Part shown: piece after piece, positions 59,731-64,000 of the stretch
Layout of the letters: every line of letters starts with the position of its first letter
How positions within the stretch are numbered: the first letter of the stretch is position 1
Assembly (NCBI GenBank): GCA_014650475.1
Contig: BMVA01000008.1
Location: 62,001 to 126,000 of the forward strand
Direction: 5' to 3'
Origin: Streptomyces albogriseolus
GTDB taxonomy: Bacteria; Actinomycetota; Actinomycetes; Streptomycetales; Streptomycetaceae
Length of the DNA stretch: 64,000 nt
Translations under genes and position numbers: made by a program
Notes under the pieces: model-generated
Told to the model about the DNA's origin: nothing
Databases searched by the model: none
The model's input: the letters and a program-made list of their open reading frames with translations, nothing else

Positions 59731-61533
59731 TCAGCGCCCCCCGCCCCCCGCACCCACCCCCGCCACACGCCCGTACTGCTCCCGGACCTCCCGGTACCGC
59801 AGCAGCTCCGCCGCCACCGGATCCAGCACGCGGGCGCGCCCGCACCCCGCCGCCGCCTCCCTCAGCCGTCTCTCCGCCTCCAGCCCGTACCTCCGCGCCG
59901 GCCCCCGCGCGGCCATCCGGCAGCTCCACTCGACGAGCGGACCGCCGACGATCCCGATGACCATCAGCAGCACCGGCACCCCCAGGTTCGGCGCCATGAC
60001 GCCGATGATCTGCCCGAGCAGCCAGAGCCCGCCCACGAACTGCAGGATCGTCATGGACGCCTGGGCGAGCACGGCCACCGGCCACCACCCCGGCCGCGGC
60101 GGCCGCCCCGGCGGCAGTCCCGCCCGTACGGCCAGTTCGTCGAGGGCCTCCGGCAGCCCCTGCGACCCGCGCACCGCCGCCTCGCGCACCGCCTGCGCCC
60201 ATGGCACGGGCAGTCCCGCGGAGGCCCGGTCGGCGACCGTACGGACCGCCTGCTCCACACGCTGCCGTGCGGTGACCTCCTCGTCGGGCCGGCCGCCCAG
60301 TGGGACCCTGCCCGTGGTCGGCTCGCGCCGCGCCCGGCACCAGCGCCACAGCCGCAGCCAGGGGGTGCCGCAGGCGCGGTTGGCGTTGCGCAGCCAGGCA
60401 CGTTCGGCCGCCTCGCCCGCCGCGGTGGCCCCCACGGCGTCCGCGAGCCGGTCGGAGAACTCCTCCCGCGCCTCCTCGCTGAGCCCGGTGCGCCGGCGCG
60501 TCGCGTACGCGGGCCACAGCCGGGCGGCGGTGATGTCGACGTCGGCGGCGATCCGGCGGGCGGGCGCCCCGCGCTCGGCCACGAACCGGGCGAGCGCCTC
60601 GCGCAGGTCGCCCACGCCGTCCCCGGTGAGCGCCGACAGGGCGAGCACGGTCGTGCCGGGTTCGCCGTACTCGCCCAGCACGATGCCGTCCTCGTCGAGG
60701 AGCCGACGCAGGTCGTCGAGGACCTGTTCGGCGGCGTCGCCGGGCAGCCGGTCGATCTGGTTGAGGACGACGAACATGACCTCCGCGTGGGCCGCCATGG
60801 GCCGCAGATAGCGCTCGTGCAGCATGGCGTCGGCGTACTTCTCCGGATCGACGACCCAGATCACCGCGTCGACCAGCCCCAGCACCCGGTCCACCTGCTC
60901 GCGGTGCTCCACTGCCGCCGAGTCGTGGTCGGGCAGGTCGACGAGGACGAGTCCGCGCAGCCGTTCGTCGGCGTCCGTCATGGCCTGGAGGGGGCGGCGG
61001 CGCAGCCGGGGCGGGATGCCGAGGCGCTCGATGAGGCTCGCCGCGCCGTCGCTCCAGCTGCACGCGATGGGGGCGGCGGTGGTGGGCCGCCGTACGCCGG
61101 TCTCGGAGATCGGCACCCCGGCCAGCGTGTTGAACAGCTGCGACTTGCCGCTGCCGGTCGCACCCGCGATGGCGACGACGGTGTGCTGCCCGGAGAGCCG
61201 ACACCGCGCGGCGGCCTCGTCCAGCACGCGTCCCGCCTGGGAGAGGGTGCGGTTGTCGAGGCGCGCGCGGGAGAGCCCCACCAGCTCGCGCAGCGCGTCC
61301 AGACGGGAGGCGAGCTGCGGGTCGTACGACAGGGGGATCACCTTCTGCGGGGTGGAGGCGCGGGGTTCGGCCACGGCGGGCTGCTCCTCGGCCGGGCTGC
61401 CGTTCACCCGGCGCGCGATCAGCCCGTCGTCCCAGGCGCCGGCGGTGTCCGCACGGGCGGGGCGCTCGGGCTGCTCGGTGCTCTCGAGGTGCTCGGGGTG
61501 CTCGGTGTGGTCCTGGTCAGTGACGGCGGTCAC
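59731..61533 (-). CDS. dynB: Dynamin-like GTPase, DynB type
   Basis: A 600-aa GTPase. Walker A AGATGSGKS is at residues 123-131, G3 LVDLPDHDS near 200 and G4 NQID near 260. Two transmembrane helices near 470-515 (ILQFVGGLWLLGQIIGV and VPVLLMVIGIVGG) anchor it to the membrane. In Streptomyces the neighbouring DynA and DynB stabilise FtsZ rings during sporulation septation. It begins 3 bases after the other GTPase. An in-frame acidic N-terminal extension precedes the GTPase domain. Confidence 0.85.
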   Translation of the reverse strand: MTAVTDQDHTEHPEHLESTEQPERPARADTAGAWDDGLIARRVNGSPAEEQPAVAEPRASTPQKVIPLSYDPQLASRLDALRELVGLSRARLDNRTLSQAGRVLDEAAARCRLSGQHTVVAIAGATGSGKSQLFNTLAGVPISETGVRRPTTAAPIACSWSDGAASLIERLGIPPRLRRRPLQAMTDADERLRGLVLVDLPDHDSAAVEHREQVDRVLGLVDAVIWVVDPEKYADAMLHERYLRPMAAHAEVMFVVLNQIDRLPGDAAEQVLDDLRRLLDEDGIVLGEYGEPGTTVLALSALTGDGVGDLREALARFVAERGAPARRIAADVDITAARLWPAYATRRRTGLSEEAREEFSDRLADAVGATAAGEAAERAWLRNANRACGTPWLRLWRWCRARREPTTGRVPLGGRPDEEVTARQRVEQAVRTVADRASAGLPVPWAQAVREAAVRGSQGLPEALDELAVRAGLPPGRPPRPGWWPVAVLAQASMTILQFVGGLWLLGQIIGVMAPNLGVPVLLMVIGIVGGPLVEWSCRMAARGPARRYGLEAERRLREAAAGCGRARVLDPVAAELLRYREVREQYGRVAGVGAGGGGR

Positions 61534-61536
61534 CGG

Positions 61537-63147
61537 TCACCTCTCCTTCTGCAGTACGGACAACGCGGCGATGAGTTCCGGCTGGGGTTCCGCGTGCACC
61601 TCGAGGGTGTCGATCGGGGCGAGCCGGCGTTCGCGTTCGGCATGCATGATCCGGTCCACGTGGGCGACGAGGAGCCGTCCGCCGCGGTCGCGCAGGCGCA
61701 GCGCGCCGTGGGCGCCGATCCGCTCGGCGAGGGTCTCCCCGGCGGTCCGGGCGCGGCGGCCGCCGAGCAGGACCGTGGCGACGAGGGCGGCGACCGTCTC
61801 GGGTTCGGGCGCGACGCCGCGTTCCAGCTCGCGCACCTCCTCCTCGGCGAGTTCCTCCAGCTCGCGCCGCCAGCGCCGTACGGCGAGGCCGATGCGGTGC
61901 TCGACGCTCTCCGGGGTGCTGTCGCGGGCGGCCAGCTCGGGGGCGTCGGCGGCGGGCTCGCGCCGCCAGGCCTCGTCGACGCGTTCGTCGGCGGCCGCGA
62001 CGGCGCACAGCAGGAGCGCGCTGAGGCTCTCCACGAGCGTGTCGAGCAGTTCGCCCGGGGTGCAGTCGAGGGGGAAGGCACGCCACCGCTTGAGCGCGTC
62101 CCCGGCGAGCACGGCCCCGGCCTGCAGCCGCCCCCGCACCCGTGAGTGCTCACTGTCGTACGCGGTCTCCACGGCGGAGGTGAGGCGCAGCGTGGCGGCG
62201 TACTGGGCCGCGGCGGCGCCGGCCAGCTCGGGCAGCCGGGAGTTGAGCGAGTCGAGGACGCCGTACGCGGTGCGGGCCATGACGTGCTGGCGGGCGGCCG
62301 GGTCGAGCGTCTGGTGGACGAGCCAGGTGCGCAGGGCGGCGACGGCGGTGCCGGGCAGCAGCCCGCCGCCCCAGGCGGACTCGGGCAGCTCGGGCACGGT
62401 GAACCGGGGTACGTCGCCGAGCCCGGCCTTGGTGAGGAGGGCGCCGTACTGCCGTGACACCTCGGAGACCACCTGGTGCGGCACCCGGTCCAGCACCGTG
62501 ACCAGGCTGACGTCGTACTCCTTGGCGGTGCGCAGCATGTGCCAGGGGACGGCGTCGGCGTAGCGGGCGGCGGTGGTGACCATGATCCAGATGTCGGCGG
62601 CGTTGATGAGCTCGGCGGCGAGGATCCGGTTGTCGGAGACCAGGGAGTCGATGTCGGGCGCGTCGAGGAGGGCGAGGCCGGGCGGCAGGGTGTCGGCGGT
62701 CTCGACGCGCAGGACGCGCGCGGGGTCCTCGCCGGGCAGCAGCAGGTCGTCGGCCGGGTCCTGGTGGTGGGGCACCCAGACGCGGGTGAGGTCGGGCAGC
62801 ACCCGCATTCCGCTGAACCAGTGGTGATCCTCCGGATGGCAGACGAGCACCGGCGTCCGTGTCGTCGGCCGCAGCACCCCCGCCTCGCTGACACGCCGGC
62901 CCACGAGCGAGTTCACCAGCGTGGACTTGCCGGCTCCGGTGGAACCTCCGATGACTGCCAGCAGGGGCGCCCCGGGGTCTCTCAGCCGCGGCACCAGGTA
63001 GTCGTCCAGCTGGGCGAGCAGTTCGTCGCGGTTGGCACGCGCGCGGGCGGCCCCGGCGAGGGGCAGCGGGAAGCGTGCGGCGGCGACACGGTCGCGCAGG
63101 GCGGAGAGTGCGTCGAGCAGCTGAGGCCGTACGTCCAAGGTCACCAC
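61537..63147 (-). CDS. dynA: Dynamin-like GTPase, DynA type
   Basis: A 536-aa soluble dynamin-like GTPase. Walker [10 protein letters not shown] is at residues 67-75, followed by LLDAPDIDS (G3). LDRVP replaces the canonical NKxD, and a long helical stalk region follows. No transmembrane helix is obvious. The start is one of the tandem GTGs at 63147 or 63144; no ribosome site is visible, so it may be leaderless. It is the first gene of the dynA-dynB operon. Confidence 0.85.
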   Translation of the reverse strand: MVTLDVRPQLLDALSALRDRVAAARFPLPLAGAARARANRDELLAQLDDYLVPRLRDPGAPLLAVIGGSTGAGKSTLVNSLVGRRVSEAGVLRPTTRTPVLVCHPEDHHWFSGMRVLPDLTRVWVPHHQDPADDLLLPGEDPARVLRVETADTLPPGLALLDAPDIDSLVSDNRILAAELINAADIWIMVTTAARYADAVPWHMLRTAKEYDVSLVTVLDRVPHQVVSEVSRQYGALLTKAGLGDVPRFTVPELPESAWGGGLLPGTAVAALRTWLVHQTLDPAARQHVMARTAYGVLDSLNSRLPELAGAAAAQYAATLRLTSAVETAYDSEHSRVRGRLQAGAVLAGDALKRWRAFPLDCTPGELLDTLVESLSALLLCAVAAADERVDEAWRREPAADAPELAARDSTPESVEHRIGLAVRRWRRELEELAEEEVRELERGVAPEPETVAALVATVLLGGRRARTAGETLAERIGAHGALRLRDRGGRLLVAHVDRIMHAERERRLAPIDTLEVHAEPQPELIAALSVLQKER

Positions 63148-63468
63148 ATGCGAAGAATGCCCAATTTTAGGGGAATTCCGAAGCATATGAGCTTGCCTGC
63201 GTGCCGACAGGACACAAGCGGACGGAAGGGGCGACCGAGACACGGGCACGGCCGGGGCATAACGAGTGCACAACACCCGATGCCCCAGGGGCCAAAAACG
63301 GTGCACGATTCGTACCTGCCTGCGATTATCAGGACCGCTTCACCGAACCTCCACATCGAGCCACGGAGGCGAGGCAACAGGGACAAGGATGCGGGAGCCC
63401 TATCCTTGTCTCCGGCAACGTCAAGGACAGGCCCCACCAGGGCACCATGACGACAGGCCACCACACCG
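63148..63468. other. Divergent promoter region of dynA and tRNA-Arg
   Basis: 321 bases holding the dynA promoter (minus) and the tRNA promoter (plus). AAAATT near 63160 is AT-rich for this genome and could be part of the dynA promoter. I see no gene or strong palindrome. Confidence 0.4.
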
Positions 63469-63544
63469 GCCCCCGTAGCTCAGTGGATAGAGCAGGCGCC
63501 TTCTAAGCGCTTGGCCGCAGGTTCGAGTCCTGCCGGGGGCGCCA
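63469..63544 (+). tRNA. tRNA-Arg, anticodon TCT
   Basis: The cloverleaf folds perfectly: acceptor GCCCCCG/CGGGGGC, D-arm GCTC/GAGC, anticodon arm with loop CTTCTAA (anticodon TCT, reads AGA), T-arm GCAGG-TTCGAGT-CCTGC. Discriminator G63541 is followed by an encoded CCA. The 3' end shows no att-like duplication, so it is not occupied by an element. Confidence 0.97.
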
Positions 63545-64000
63545 CTCTCCCCTCCGCGCCCAGACCGGCAGCCGACTGGACGGAGGGCCGGGCCGTTCGG
63601 CGCGGAGTGTAACGGCGGTCTTCCCTCGCACCGCCCGACGCAACACCCACTCAGGCCCCCGCAGCCTCGGGCCGACTCCGCCCCGCAGGCCCTGGCCAGG
63701 GAACTTTTCCTCTGCGCGTGACGTGGCACGGCGAGGGACCCGACCGCACGATTACTCCATTCGAGTGATCCTCATGAACGGTCGCTTGTCACTCGACTGG
63801 AGGTATGGGTCACTGAGAGTACGAACCGGCGGGCTGCCCATCCCTGCACCGGGGAACGTTCAGACAGGCAGCGATCTGCCGGTTTTCTCTTGCCCAGGAG
63901 AGCTCCGGCCGGTCCCCGTGCGGCCGAAGCAGGGCACGAAGAAGTGCGCTGGTTCGCCTCACCGGAAGCAGAGCAGAGCACGACGGCCGGGGGCGAAGGG
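63545..64000. other. Region after tRNA, with repeated GAGTGA-type boxes
   Basis: No complete gene is supported. Related boxes occur close together: ATTACTC, GAGTGAT, then TCACTCG about 20 bases later and GGGTCACTGA, between about 63750 and 63812. They may be operator half-sites for a gene starting near the window end. Confidence 0.4.
63890..64000 (+). CDS. Possible start of a gene truncated by the window end
   Basis: From TTG 63890 or GTG 63944 an open frame with strong third-position GC bias runs to the end (after the GTG: RWFASPEAEQSTTAGGEG). Codon use is more gene-like than in the other frames, but no ribosome site is clear and no family can be named from so short a piece. Confidence 0.3.
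   Translation, partial: MPRRAPAGPRAAEAGHEEVRWFASPEAEQSTTAGGEG

Noticed and set aside
63469-63544. tRNA-Arg as the AICE attachment site
   Set aside because: The element ends about 9 kb away at a different repeat, and the tRNA 3' end is not duplicated in the window.
63421-63729. 102-aa open frame on the - strand over the tRNA
   Set aside because: It covers the tRNA gene and is rich in chance Arg/Gly/Cys residues.

Overview
The window is high-GC actinobacterial chromosome and almost certainly Streptomyces. Codon third positions are nearly all G/C, GTG starts and GGAGG-type ribosome sites are common, and it carries ssbB, a dynA/dynB-like GTPase pair, a GlnX-GlnH-PknG locus and a pSAM2-like integrative element.

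Layout. 1-7.2 kb: a 5'-truncated MarR regulator, a small membrane protein, malQ, a secreted GH84 hexosaminidase and an HNH nuclease. 7.4-12.2 kb: an MscS channel, then a sugar operon (ROK regulator, GH4 phospho-glycosidase, BadF-type kinase) behind a 15-bp palindromic operator. 12.4-23.7 kb: a seven-gene phospho-signalling locus, namely membrane sensor (GlnX-like), amino-acid-binding protein (GlnH-like), coiled-coil protein, PknG-like kinase, PP2C phosphatase, von Willebrand A protein and FHA protein. It looks like the mycobacterial glnX-glnH-pknG system with a phosphatase and phospho-reader attached. 23.7-35.4 kb: an isoaspartyl-type methyltransferase, truncated haemoglobin, a MacB-type exporter (two FtsX permeases plus an ATPase with a C-terminal AbrB-like domain), a 40-bp minisatellite, and an ettA-thioesterase-hypothetical operon.

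35.43-54.53 kb is an integrated actinobacterial integrative and conjugative element (AICE) of about 19.1 kb, bounded by 45-bp direct repeats (39 bp identical, then one mismatch). It is not in a tRNA gene. The target is the 5' leader of ettA, 42 bp upstream of its start codon. The right arm is canonical: Nudix (Pif-like), KorSA-like GntR, small conserved gene, FtsK-like Tra, spread genes, RepSA, Xis and Int. The left arm holds a GntR gene broken by a stop at codon 4, its paired palindromic operators, a second GntR and small orphans. Between the arms is cargo that looks like defence or genome conflict: a TIR plus zinc-ribbon protein, a 120-aa unknown, a large protein with a HEPN-type Rx4H motif, and an AT-rich D12 adenine methylase/ParB-like pair next to a 168-bp imperfect inverted repeat.

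54.6-64 kb returns to chromosome: an APH-type kinase, CDF metal transporter, HAD-like protein, thioester adhesin with a sortase signal, ssbB, the dynB/dynA-like pair, tRNA-Arg(TCT), and possibly the start of another gene running off the end.

Best candidates for new biology are the TIR/HEPN/methylase-ParB cargo with its structured inverted repeat, and the enlarged GlnX-GlnH-PknG locus.
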